From Prevotella sp. (GTDB taxonomy: Bacteria; Bacteroidota; Bacteroidia; Bacteroidales; Bacteroidaceae): a stretch of DNA of 64,000 bases. The notes beneath the pieces are model-generated. The model saw only the letters and a list, made by a program, of their open reading frames with translations. It ran no database searches and was not told where the DNA came from. The translations under genes were made by a program, and so were the position numbers. Of this stretch, positions 42,830-50,368 are shown piece by piece. Position 1 is the stretch's first letter. The number at the start of each line of letters is the position of its first letter. The stretch lies in NCBI GenBank assembly GCA_017417465.1, contig JAFPZD010000130.1, positions 1-64,000 on the forward strand, given 5' to 3'.

Positions 42830-43756
42830 TTAGAGTCGGGATGCGTTGCGTTCCGACTCATTCTTTTGGATGGAGCCGTAGGCATAGTAGAGGGGGAAGA
42901 ACGTGGAGAGGTAGACGTATGCCTGAATGAAGCCAGCAATGGCGAAGACGATGAAGCTCAGCCAGAACATGCCTTCAGGCATGCCAGCCTCGTCGCCGCC
43001 GAGCGTCCCTATCTGCGAATGGATGTTGGCAGCATAGAGGATGTTGGCAGGCAGCTGGGCGATAAGCGTCAGCAAGAGTGTGACGATGCCTGTCAGCAGC
43101 AACGTGACAAAGAGCGTGCCGATATGGGCGATGCCCGTCAGGTAGCCAGGGAAGGGCAGCGATGGCTTTGGCGCCATCATTGCACGGTAGACAGTATAGC
43201 AGAAAGGAATGAGCAGCACGATGCAGCCTACGGTCAACACACCAACAGCCACGAGGGCTGTCGTCAGTCCCGTCTTTGCTGCCAGCATACACAAGGCTAT
43301 GAGCATTGCGCCCAACAGGCCAAACACCACAACGAGGCAGACGACGACCAGCGCCAGACGTCCTAACACTGGCATGTCGAGGCGCCCATACCAGTGGGCT
43401 GGGCGTGGAATGTCGCCAGTTGCGGCATGCTGGCGCATGGCACTGAAAGCACACGAGGCCAGCAACGTAGCACAAACGAGGAACAGCAGCACAGTGATGC
43501 CCGACATGACCAGCGTGCTCACCAACTCGGCATGGGCCGCCTCTGGGTCAAGAATCTGACTGGCACCAATAAGGGGGATGACGTGGGTTATGGCATAGCT
43601 CGACATAAAGGCCATGGCCAAGGCGTAGAGAACCGCCACGGGCCACGAGGCACGAAACAGTCGGCGGAAACTGTTGGTGAATAGACGATAGCCGTCAGCG
43701 ATGATAGCACGTGTGCTGCGGGTGCGGAAAAGAGCCAATGAAGCGTTTGATTCCAT
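42830..43756 (-). CDS. Polytopic membrane protein, unknown
   Basis: A 308-residue protein with about six transmembrane segments (around residues 40-62, 80-102, 132-155, 160-185, 215-240 and 262-288) and a cytoplasmic N-terminus containing TRAIIADGYRLFTNSFRRLFRASWPVAVLY. That motif is shared with several unnamed Bacteroidetes membrane proteins. No transport or catalytic motif is recognised. It is divergent from the oxidoreductase gene, with the two -7 elements only 13 bases apart, so the two may be regulated together. Confidence 0.7.
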   Translation of the reverse strand: MESNASLALFRTRSTRAIIADGYRLFTNSFRRLFRASWPVAVLYALAMAFMSSYAITHVIPLIGASQILDPEAAHAELVSTLVMSGITVLLFLVCATLLASCAFSAMRQHAATGDIPRPAHWYGRLDMPVLGRLALVVVCLVVVFGLLGAMLIALCMLAAKTGLTTALVAVGVLTVGCIVLLIPFCYTVYRAMMAPKPSLPFPGYLTGIAHIGTLFVTLLLTGIVTLLLTLIAQLPANILYAANIHSQIGTLGGDEAGMPEGMFWLSFIVFAIAGFIQAYVYLSTFFPLYYAYGSIQKNESERNASRL

Positions 43757-43788
43757 AAAAAAAATGTTATTTCTTTCGTTCTTTCATG

Positions 43789-43817
43789 CAAAGGTAAGGA
43801 CTTTTTTCGTAACTTTG
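43789..43817. promoter_or_regulatory. Back-to-back divergent promoters
   Basis: TACCTTTG on the minus strand (43789-43796) serves the membrane protein gene, and TAACTTTG on the plus strand (43810-43817) serves the oxidoreductase gene. The two cores are 13 bases apart. Confidence 0.65.
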
Positions 43818-43847
43818 CACCGTTTTACCGGAAAATTAAGCATATTT

Positions 43848-44831
43848 ATGAAGATACTGAAGTGGGGATTCATCGGTTGCGGCGATGTCTGTGAGCGGAA
43901 AAGTGGTCCAGCCTTCAATCAAGTGGAGGGTTCCAGCGTCTATGCCGTGATGAGTCGCACGGCCTCAAAAGCGCGCTCGTATGCCGAACGGCACGGCGTG
44001 CCACGTTGGTACGACGACGCCCAAAAGCTCATCAACGACCCGCAGGTGAACGCCATCTATGTGGCCACGCCGCCATCGAGCCACGCTACCTACGCCATCA
44101 TGGCGATGAAGGCGGGCAAGCCCGTCTATGTGGAGAAGCCGCTGGCTGCCAGCTATGACGACTGTGCACGCATCAACTACGTGTCGCAGCAGACGGGCGT
44201 GCCCTGCTTCGTGGCATACTATCGTCGCTACCTGCCCTATTTCCAGCGTGTGAAAGAGATCCTTGACAGCGGCTACATTGGCAGTCCAGTCAATGTGCAG
44301 ATACGCTTTGCCGTGCCCCCTCGCCAGTTGGACTACGCGCATCCTGAGCGCCTGCCATGGCGCTTGCAGCCAGAGGTGTCGGGGGGTGGCTATTTCTACG
44401 ATCTGGCGCCCCACCAGATTGACCTGCTGCAATACTATTTTGGCGTCATCCTTGAGGCACGAGGCATCTGCGCCAATCGCGGCCACCTCTACACGGCCGA
44501 GGACTCAGTGAGTGCAGTGTTCAGCTTTGAGAACGGACTGCCCGGCTCTGGCAGCTGGTGTTTCGTAGGGCATGAGTCGGCCACTGCCGACCGTGTGCTG
44601 GTCATCGGCGACAAAGGGTCGCTGAGTTTCTCGGTGTTCAACTATTCACCCATCGTGGTGCATACCAGCGATGGCGAGCAGCGCATCGAGGTCGACACCC
44701 CATCGTATGTTCAGTTCCCCATCATCAAGAACGTGTGCGAACACTTGCAGGGTCTGGCCGTTTGCACGTGTACGAGCATGTCGGCGACGCCCACCAACTG
44801 GGTGCTCGACAGAATACTGGGGAAAATTTGA
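43848..44831 (+). CDS. Gfo/Idh/MocA family oxidoreductase
   Basis: A 327-residue NAD(P)-dependent oxidoreductase. The N-terminal Rossmann fold starts with WGFIGCGDVCERKSGPAF. NAIYVATPPSSHATYAIMAMKAGKPVYVEKPLA carries the EKP motif with the likely catalytic Lys. The C-terminal alpha/beta domain includes SGGGYFYDLAPHQIDLLQYYFG, with a His in the usual position. The substrate is probably a sugar or inositol derivative and is not predictable. I chose ATG 43848 because earlier in-frame codons lie upstream of the promoter. Confidence 0.9.
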   Translation: MKILKWGFIGCGDVCERKSGPAFNQVEGSSVYAVMSRTASKARSYAERHGVPRWYDDAQKLINDPQVNAIYVATPPSSHATYAIMAMKAGKPVYVEKPLAASYDDCARINYVSQQTGVPCFVAYYRRYLPYFQRVKEILDSGYIGSPVNVQIRFAVPPRQLDYAHPERLPWRLQPEVSGGGYFYDLAPHQIDLLQYYFGVILEARGICANRGHLYTAEDSVSAVFSFENGLPGSGSWCFVGHESATADRVLVIGDKGSLSFSVFNYSPIVVHTSDGEQRIEVDTPSYVQFPIIKNVCEHLQGLAVCTCTSMSATPTNWVLDRILGKI

Positions 44832-44905
44832 GAGCATTGAGCATTGAACATTGAACATTGAACATTGAGCATTGAACATTGAGCATTGAACATTGAACAT
44901 TGAAG
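44832..44905. repeat. TTGAACA/TTGAGCA tandem repeat
   Basis: About nine seven-base units (GAACATT or GAGCATT) fill the gap between the oxidoreductase and DUF4421 genes and run into the latter's start region. Confidence 0.85.
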
Positions 44906-46065
44906 TGGTGGTGGCTGTCAAGATAATCGGACTCGTGATGACGATGCTGTTGTCGGTTGTTCCTGTGAAGGCACAGGAGCAGGCTGACACGCTTGTCATC
45001 AACGGAAGTGAGCAGCAGGCCGACACCATCGTCACTGACGGTTCGGCAGCCACACGCCGCAGGCTGAGCAAGATACGCCGCACCATCCGTGGCTTCGACC
45101 GCCTGAACAAGAGTTGGATAGAGCCACAGCACTACGTGTTCACAGCGATGATGCAGGTGACTCACACCTACGACCTCTACACGCTGAGTGGCACTGGCGA
45201 CGATGCCCAGTCGATGACGTTTGCACCAGACTTTAAACTGAAGGTGGGTCCATACCTTGGCTGGAAGTGGTTCTTCGCTGGCTACACCTTCGAGTTGGGC
45301 AACATCAGTCTCAACAAACTGAAGCAAGAGCTCGACCTCAGCATCTACAGCTCGCAGGTGGGCGTCGACCTGTTCTATCGCCGCACAGGCATCGAGTACA
45401 AGCTGCGCAATGCCTACTTGGGCAAGGGCGTCGACACGAAGGTGCTCGACGGCGTGCCTTTCGACGGACTGAGGGCTGGCATCACGGGCGTGAACGTCTA
45501 CTACATCTTCAACCACGGCCGCTTCAGCTATCCGGCAGCCTTCTCGCAGAGCACCATCCAGAAGGTGAGCTGTGGTTCGCCAATGGCTGGCATCGGCTAT
45601 ACGCGCCACTCTTTGGAGCTGGACTACGGCAAACTGCAAGCGCTGGTCGACGAACGCATAAAGACTCAGACGGTGGAGCTCGATAGTGGCCTGATGTTCA
45701 AGAAGGTAAACTACACAGACTACAGCCTTTCTGGGGGCTATGCCTACAACTGGGTGTTGGCCAAAGGATGGCTCTTTGCCGCCAGTGGACAGGCAGCCAT
45801 TGCCTATAAGAAGTCGGAGGGTGACGTGGAGGGCAATCGCCGTGCAGGCTTCGACTTTCAGAACATTAACCTCGACATGATATGGCGCTTCGGCCTGGTG
45901 TACAACTGCATGCGCTGGTATGCTGGTGCCAGTGTCATCCTCCATTCATACAACTACCATAAGTCGCGCTTCTCGACAAACAACACCTTTGGCTCGATGA
46001 ACATGTACATCGGCTACAACTTTGGACTGAAGAAAAAATATAGAGAAGTGGATAATAATAAGTGA
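44893..46065 (+). CDS. DUF4421 outer-membrane protein
   Basis: A protein of up to 390 residues resembling DUF4421, a predicted outer-membrane beta-barrel of Bacteroidetes. A signal peptide ends near VKAQ, a short Thr/Asp-rich spacer follows, and then alternating beta strands typical of a barrel (KVGPYLGWKWFFAGYTFELGN, YTDYSLSGGYAYNWVLAKGWLFAASGQAAIAYK), ending with SMNMYIGYNFGLKKKY. The start is unclear: a TTG at 44893 lies inside the tandem repeat, and a GTG near 44905 or ATG 44938 could also serve. DUF1460 follows in the same direction and the two are probably co-expressed. Confidence 0.82.
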   Translation: MNIEVVVAVKIIGLVMTMLLSVVPVKAQEQADTLVINGSEQQADTIVTDGSAATRRRLSKIRRTIRGFDRLNKSWIEPQHYVFTAMMQVTHTYDLYTLSGTGDDAQSMTFAPDFKLKVGPYLGWKWFFAGYTFELGNISLNKLKQELDLSIYSSQVGVDLFYRRTGIEYKLRNAYLGKGVDTKVLDGVPFDGLRAGITGVNVYYIFNHGRFSYPAAFSQSTIQKVSCGSPMAGIGYTRHSLELDYGKLQALVDERIKTQTVELDSGLMFKKVNYTDYSLSGGYAYNWVLAKGWLFAASGQAAIAYKKSEGDVEGNRRAGFDFQNINLDMIWRFGLVYNCMRWYAGASVILHSYNYHKSRFSTNNTFGSMNMYIGYNFGLKKKYREVDNNK

Positions 46066-46080
46066 CAATTGATAAGCAAT

Positions 46081-46908
46081 ATGAAACACCTATTTATTAT
46101 AGCGGCTCTGCTGATGGCATCCGTCACGATGAAAGGGCAGACAGCCTTGGCGAAAGATAGCATTTGTATAGAGAAACTGCTGCAGAGTGGCGACACGACG
46201 ACGCTCTACTATGCACGCAAGTTTCTGGGTCGCCCCTACGTGTCGTACACCCTTGAGGTGAACGACGAGGAACAACTTGTGGTGAACACGCGCCAGCTCG
46301 ACTGCACCACGCTGGTGGAGACTGTCGCTGCCCTGGTGCTCTGCGCCAAGGACAGTCTGACGACATTCGCCGACTTCAAGTCGAAGCTGCAGCAGCTGCG
46401 CTATCGTGGGGGCGTCATTGACGGCTATCCCAGCCGTCTGCACTACTTCAGCGACTGGATCATCGACAACACGGCAATGGGCTTCGTACGCGAGGTGCAG
46501 CAGGAGGGGTTGCCTTTCTCCAGCGAGAAGTCGCTCTACATCAAGTTTATGAGTCGCTACATCCATGCCTACAAGACGCTACAGAAGCACCCCGAATTCA
46601 TCCCCACGATTGCTGCGCAGGAAGATTCGCTGACGGGTTATAAGTATCGGTTCATTCCGAAGGCACAAGTCAAGAACTCGGCGGCTCTGCGGGCCGTGGT
46701 CAAGGATGGCGACATCTTGGCCATCACCTGTTCGACACAAGGCCTTGACGTCTCGCATCTGGGATTCGCCGTGTGGAAGGCCGATGGTCTGCACCTACTG
46801 AATGCCTCCAGCATTCATAAGAAGGTGGTCGACGAGCCAATGACGCTGCGGCAGTATCTCTATAAGCACCCGAAGTTCACGGGCATCCGCGTTGTGAGAA
46901 TGATGTGA
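46081..46908 (+). CDS. DUF1460 amidase-like protein
   Basis: A 275-residue exported protein of the DUF1460 family, a branch of the NlpC/P60 superfamily that includes amidases acting on peptidoglycan fragments. A signal peptide (1-20) precedes FLGRPYVSYTLE, RQLDCTTLVETVAAL with the putative nucleophile Cys, and SHLGFAVWKADGLHLLNASS with the putative His. The start at ATG 46081 gives a normal signal peptide; an earlier in-frame start at 46069 adds only four residues. The gene follows the DUF4421 gene by 15 bases. Confidence 0.85.
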   Translation: MKHLFIIAALLMASVTMKGQTALAKDSICIEKLLQSGDTTTLYYARKFLGRPYVSYTLEVNDEEQLVVNTRQLDCTTLVETVAALVLCAKDSLTTFADFKSKLQQLRYRGGVIDGYPSRLHYFSDWIIDNTAMGFVREVQQEGLPFSSEKSLYIKFMSRYIHAYKTLQKHPEFIPTIAAQEDSLTGYKYRFIPKAQVKNSAALRAVVKDGDILAITCSTQGLDVSHLGFAVWKADGLHLLNASSIHKKVVDEPMTLRQYLYKHPKFTGIRVVRMM

Positions 46909-46913
46909 GGAGG

Positions 46914-47180
46914 GAGGAGTTTTTTAGGGGAGTTAAGGGGAGTTAGGAGGAGTTAAAGGGGAGTTAGGAGGAGTTAAAGGGGAGTTAAGGGACGATAGTT
47001 AGGAGTTAAGGGTTAGGAGTTGCAACTCAGTTGCAGAGTTTCCGCTTTTTCTGCGAAAAGGCTTGCCAGAAAGAATTGTTTGCCGTACCTTTGCAGTTGA
47101 TATAATTCCTAACTCCTAACTATCGTCCCTTAATTCCCCTTTAACTCCCCCTAACTCCCCTAAAAAAACTCCTAACTCCT
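46914..47180. repeat. GGAGTTAAGG inverted arms around a promoter
   Basis: Left arm 46916-47009 and right arm 47105-47171 are inverted, imperfect, low-complexity copies, with the best match GGGACGATAGTTAGGAGTTA (46990-47009). The central 95 bases hold a complete promoter for the ATPase gene. Confidence 0.85.
47062..47093 (+). promoter_or_regulatory. Promoter of the metal ATPase gene
   Basis: CTTG at 47062-47065, 20 bases, then TACCTTTG at 47086-47093, all inside the loop of the inverted repeat. The leader would contain the right arm. Confidence 0.7.
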
Positions 47181-49313
47181 ATGGCACACGATCACCATCA
47201 TCATCACCACGGCGAGGAGCACGCATGCTGCGAGGAATCTAAAAAGTCAATGGTCAATGACCCCTGTTCAATGGTCAATGATTCCTGTCACTGCGACCAT
47301 TGCCATCATCACGACGAACATTCCCAGCGCCACCAGCTCATGCTGATTGTTGTCACAGCAGTGCTGTTAGGCGTCTGCACGCTGATTGAACGACGTTTCA
47401 CCTTGACGACCTGGCAACTCCTGCTCGTCTACCTCGTTCCTTACCTACTCATTGGCCATGACACGCTGAAGGAGGCGTGGGAGGGCATCGTCGACGGCGA
47501 TGCGTTCAACGAGCATTTCCTGATGTCGGTGGCTACCATTGGCGCCCTTTGCATAGGCTTCTTACCGGGCGCTGAGACACAGTTCCCTGAGGCCGTCTTT
47601 GTGATGCTGTTTTTTCAGGTGGGCGAACTCTTCGAAGGTTATGCTGAGGGCAAGAGCCGCGACAGCATTGCCCACCTAATGGACATCCGTCCTGACGTGG
47701 CTTATGTAGAGACCAACAGTGACACATCTGGCAACGCTGAGACGCACAGCACGCTGTGTGAGGTACATCCTGAGGACGTGACAGTGGGCACGGTCATCGT
47801 GGTGCGGCCAGGCGAGAAGGTGCCCCTCGACGGCGTGGTCGTCGACGGCACATCGGCCCTCAACACGGCAGCCCTCACTGGCGAAAGCCTGCCACGTGAG
47901 GTGAGTGTCGGCGATGCTGTGGTCAGCGGCTGCGTCAACCTGTCGGGCGTGCTCCGTGTGCGCACCACGAAGAGTTTTGGCGAGAGTACTGCCTCGAAGA
48001 TTCTTGAGCTGGTGGAGCATGCGGCCGACCACAAGTCGAAGAGTGAAGCCTTCATCACTCGTTTTGCCCGTGTCTACACACCTGTCGTCGTCTTCGCCGC
48101 CCTTGCCCTTGCCATCGTTCCACCTCTCATTTCATTTTTCATCTTTCATCTTTCATTTGCCGACGCGTTTCCCACCTGGCTATATCGTGTCCTGCTGTTC
48201 CTTGTCGTCAGCTGTCCCTGTGCCCTTGTTATCAGCGTGCCGCTGACTTTCTTCGGCGGCATCGGCGGCGCGTCGCGTCGAGGCATTCTTATCAAGGGCG
48301 CCAATTTCATGGATGTGCTGGCGAAGGTCGACACCGTGGTGTTCGACAAGACGGGAACCCTCACCCGTGGACAGTTTGCCGTAGACGCCGTTCACCCAGA
48401 ACAGCTCGACGAGCACCAGCTATTGCACCTTGCAGCCCACGTGGAGCACTACTCAACACACCCCATCGGAGCAGCTCTGCGCGATGCTTTCCCTGAAGAG
48501 GCCACCGACGGCTGTGTGGTCAGCGATGTCGAGGAGCTGGCGGGCGAGGGCATCCGTGCACGTGTGGGCAACCAGATAGTGTGCGTTGGTAACACGAAGC
48601 TGATGGAGCGTGTAGGTGCCAAGTGGCGTGACTGCACACACGTGGGCACCATCATCCATGTGGCCGTTGCTGACAATTCTCAATTCTCAATTCCCAATTC
48701 TCAATTCTCAATTCTCAATTCTCCATTCACCTACGCTGGCCACATCGTTATCAACGACCAGGTGAAGGCCGACAGTGCCACTGCCATCAGCCAACTGAAG
48801 TCGCTGGGCGTCAGCCGCATCGTCATGCTAACGGGCGACCGTCAAGAGGTGGCCAGCCACGTGGGACAACAACTTGGAATCGACCATTTCGTCGCTGAGC
48901 TGCTGCCACAGCAAAAGGTGGAGATGGTGGAACAATTCTCAACCCCTTCCGCCCGTCTCGCCTTCGTTGGCGACGGCATTAACGATGCGCCCGTGCTGGC
49001 CCGTGCCGACGTGGGCATCGCCATGGGTGGCCTGGGCAGCGACGCTGCCATTGAGGCTTCCGACGTCGTGATTATGGACGACCAGCCTTCGAAGATTCCC
49101 ATGGCCTTTGCCATTGCCCGCCGCACCATCGCCATTGCCCGTCAAAACGTCTGCTTTGCCATCGCCGTGAAGATTTTGGTGCTTATCCTTGCCGTCTTTG
49201 GCTTGGCCACAATGTGGATGGCCGTCTTCGCCGATGTAGGCGTCACCGTGCTGGCAGTCCTCAACGCCATGCGTGCCCTGAGCACTGGAGATGAGGAAAA
49301 TAAAAAGGTATAG
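47181..49313 (+). CDS. Zinc/cadmium-type P1B ATPase
   Basis: A 710-residue heavy-metal exporting ATPase, probably for Zn2+, Cd2+ or Co2+ (ZntA-like). An N-terminal His/Cys-rich tail (residues 3-47) takes the place of the usual HMA domain. Membrane helices, the actuator loop (TGES at 233-236), the ion-binding CPC (345-347), the phosphorylation motif DKTGT (Asp389), the nucleotide-domain HP pair (STHPIG) and GDGINDAP are all present. Three in-frame low-complexity inserts (residues about 19-36, 316-326 and 498-516) are encoded by sequences like the intergenic repeats of this window. Confidence 0.93.
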   Translation: MAHDHHHHHHGEEHACCEESKKSMVNDPCSMVNDSCHCDHCHHHDEHSQRHQLMLIVVTAVLLGVCTLIERRFTLTTWQLLLVYLVPYLLIGHDTLKEAWEGIVDGDAFNEHFLMSVATIGALCIGFLPGAETQFPEAVFVMLFFQVGELFEGYAEGKSRDSIAHLMDIRPDVAYVETNSDTSGNAETHSTLCEVHPEDVTVGTVIVVRPGEKVPLDGVVVDGTSALNTAALTGESLPREVSVGDAVVSGCVNLSGVLRVRTTKSFGESTASKILELVEHAADHKSKSEAFITRFARVYTPVVVFAALALAIVPPLISFFIFHLSFADAFPTWLYRVLLFLVVSCPCALVISVPLTFFGGIGGASRRGILIKGANFMDVLAKVDTVVFDKTGTLTRGQFAVDAVHPEQLDEHQLLHLAAHVEHYSTHPIGAALRDAFPEEATDGCVVSDVEELAGEGIRARVGNQIVCVGNTKLMERVGAKWRDCTHVGTIIHVAVADNSQFSIPNSQFSILNSPFTYAGHIVINDQVKADSATAISQLKSLGVSRIVMLTGDRQEVASHVGQQLGIDHFVAELLPQQKVEMVEQFSTPSARLAFVGDGINDAPVLARADVGIAMGGLGSDAAIEASDVVIMDDQPSKIPMAFAIARRTIAIARQNVCFAIAVKILVLILAVFGLATMWMAVFADVGVTVLAVLNAMRALSTGDEENKKV
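47247..47284. repeat. TCAATGGTCAATGA duplication in the ATPase gene
   Basis: Two 14-base copies 21 bases apart encode KSMVNDPCSMVNDSC in the metal-binding tail. Confidence 0.75.
48127..48159. repeat. TTTCATC run in the ATPase gene
   Basis: TTTCATT/TTTCATC units encode ISFFIFHLSF in a membrane helix. The complement matches the GATGAAA repeat at 10360-10450. Confidence 0.7.
48673..48728. repeat. CAATTCT tandem repeat in the ATPase gene
   Basis: Seven or eight CAATTCT/CAATTCC units encode the Asn-Ser-Gln-Phe-rich insert at residues 498-516 of the nucleotide-binding domain. Confidence 0.9.
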
Positions 49314-49440
49314 CACATAATCGGGTGGTTAATTATCTAATAGGCTCAAATTTCTGGACGTTTGCTCCTAAATCTTTTTAATTTGCATTATATGTGGTCG
49401 TTTTCATATATGAGGAAAACTAATTGTTCTAGTGTACTAT
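49314..49440. other. Spacer after the ATPase gene
   Basis: AT-rich, no gene, promoter or clear terminator seen before the 22-base array. Confidence 0.4.
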
Positions 49441-49627
49441 CGGTTGCTAAATGCCATACTTTCGGTTGCTAAATGCCATACTTTCGGTTGCTAAGTGCCA
49501 TACTTTCGGTTGCTAAGTGCCATACTTTCGGTTGCTAAGTGCCATACTTTCGGTTGCTAAATGCCGTACTTTTGGTTGCTAAATGCCGTACTTTTGGGTG
49601 CTAAATGCCGTACTTTCGGTTGCTGAA
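49441..49627. repeat. 22-base tandem array, eight copies plus a partial
   Basis: Eight units of 22 bases (CGGTTGCTAAATGCCATACTTT type) run from 49441 to 49616, followed by a partial unit that abuts the stop codon of the ABC gene. Units 1-2, 3-5 and 6-8 fall into three variant groups (AAATGCCA, AAGTGCCA, AAATGCCG). No spacers, so it is not a CRISPR. It lies between convergent genes. Confidence 0.95.
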
Positions 49628-50302
49628 TCAGAGTGTCACTTGTGGCACGACCTGGCCATCGAGCAAGTTCACAATACGTTGGGCATAGCCAGCATCGCGC
49701 TCAGAGTGTGTGACCATCAGGACGGTCGTTCCCTCCTTGTTCAGTTGGGTGAGCAGCTGCATCACTTCCAGACCGTTCTTCGAGTCGAGGTTACCAGTAG
49801 GCTCATCGGCAAGAATCAGCTTGGGATTCATCACAACGGCACGGGCAATGGCCACACGTTGTTGCTGACCGCCCGAGAGCTGCTGGGGGAAGTGGTGAGC
49901 GCGATGCGAGATGGCCATACGGCGCAGCACCTCTTCCACGCGCTGCTTACGTTCCTTCTTAGGCACGTCCAGATAGGTCAAGGGCAACTCAACATTCTCC
50001 TCGACGTTCAGCTCGTCAATCAGGTTGAAACTTTGGAACACAAAACCAATCTGCCCCTTGCGAACCCTTGTGCGCTGGCTCTCCTTGAGCTGGCCCACAT
50101 CCTCGCCATCGAGCCAATACTTGCCACTGGTGGGATTGTCGAGCAAGCCTAATATATTCAACAAGGTAGACTTGCCACAGCCCGAAGGCCCCATGATGGC
50201 CACAAACTCACCTTTCTTCACTTCGAGCGATACGCCGCCCAATGCCACGGTTTCCACCTCTTCCGTGCGGAACACCTTCTGAATGTTTTCTAACTTAATC
50301 AT
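49628..50302 (-). CDS. ABC transporter ATP-binding protein (MacB/LolD type)
   Basis: A 224-residue ATPase. Walker A is GPSGCGKS (38-45), the Q loop is in FVFQSFNLIDELNVEENV, the signature is LSGGQQQRVAIARA, Walker B is LILADEPTGNLDS, and the switch His is in VTHSERDAGYA. The features match the MacB/LolD/FtsE class, which works with FtsX-type permeases by mechanotransmission rather than substrate transport through the membrane. It is the last gene of the export cluster, downstream of three matching permeases. Confidence 0.95.
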   Translation of the reverse strand: MIKLENIQKVFRTEEVETVALGGVSLEVKKGEFVAIMGPSGCGKSTLLNILGLLDNPTSGKYWLDGEDVGQLKESQRTRVRKGQIGFVFQSFNLIDELNVEENVELPLTYLDVPKKERKQRVEEVLRRMAISHRAHHFPQQLSGGQQQRVAIARAVVMNPKLILADEPTGNLDSKNGLEVMQLLTQLNKEGTTVLMVTHSERDAGYAQRIVNLLDGQVVPQVTL

Positions 50303-50368
50303 CGTTTCAATTTACTATTTGACAATGTACAATTTACTATTTAATTGCGATTTTGTTGATTTGACATT

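Noticed and set aside
44725..45945. A 406-codon minus-strand frame over the DUF4421 gene
   Set aside because: It includes the tandem repeat and the antisense of a real gene.
45947..45956. Another TTCATACAAC operator
   Set aside because: A single copy inside the DUF4421 coding region, without a partner 21 bases away or a promoter.
49441..49627. CRISPR array
   Set aside because: Units are head to tail, with point variants only; no spacers.
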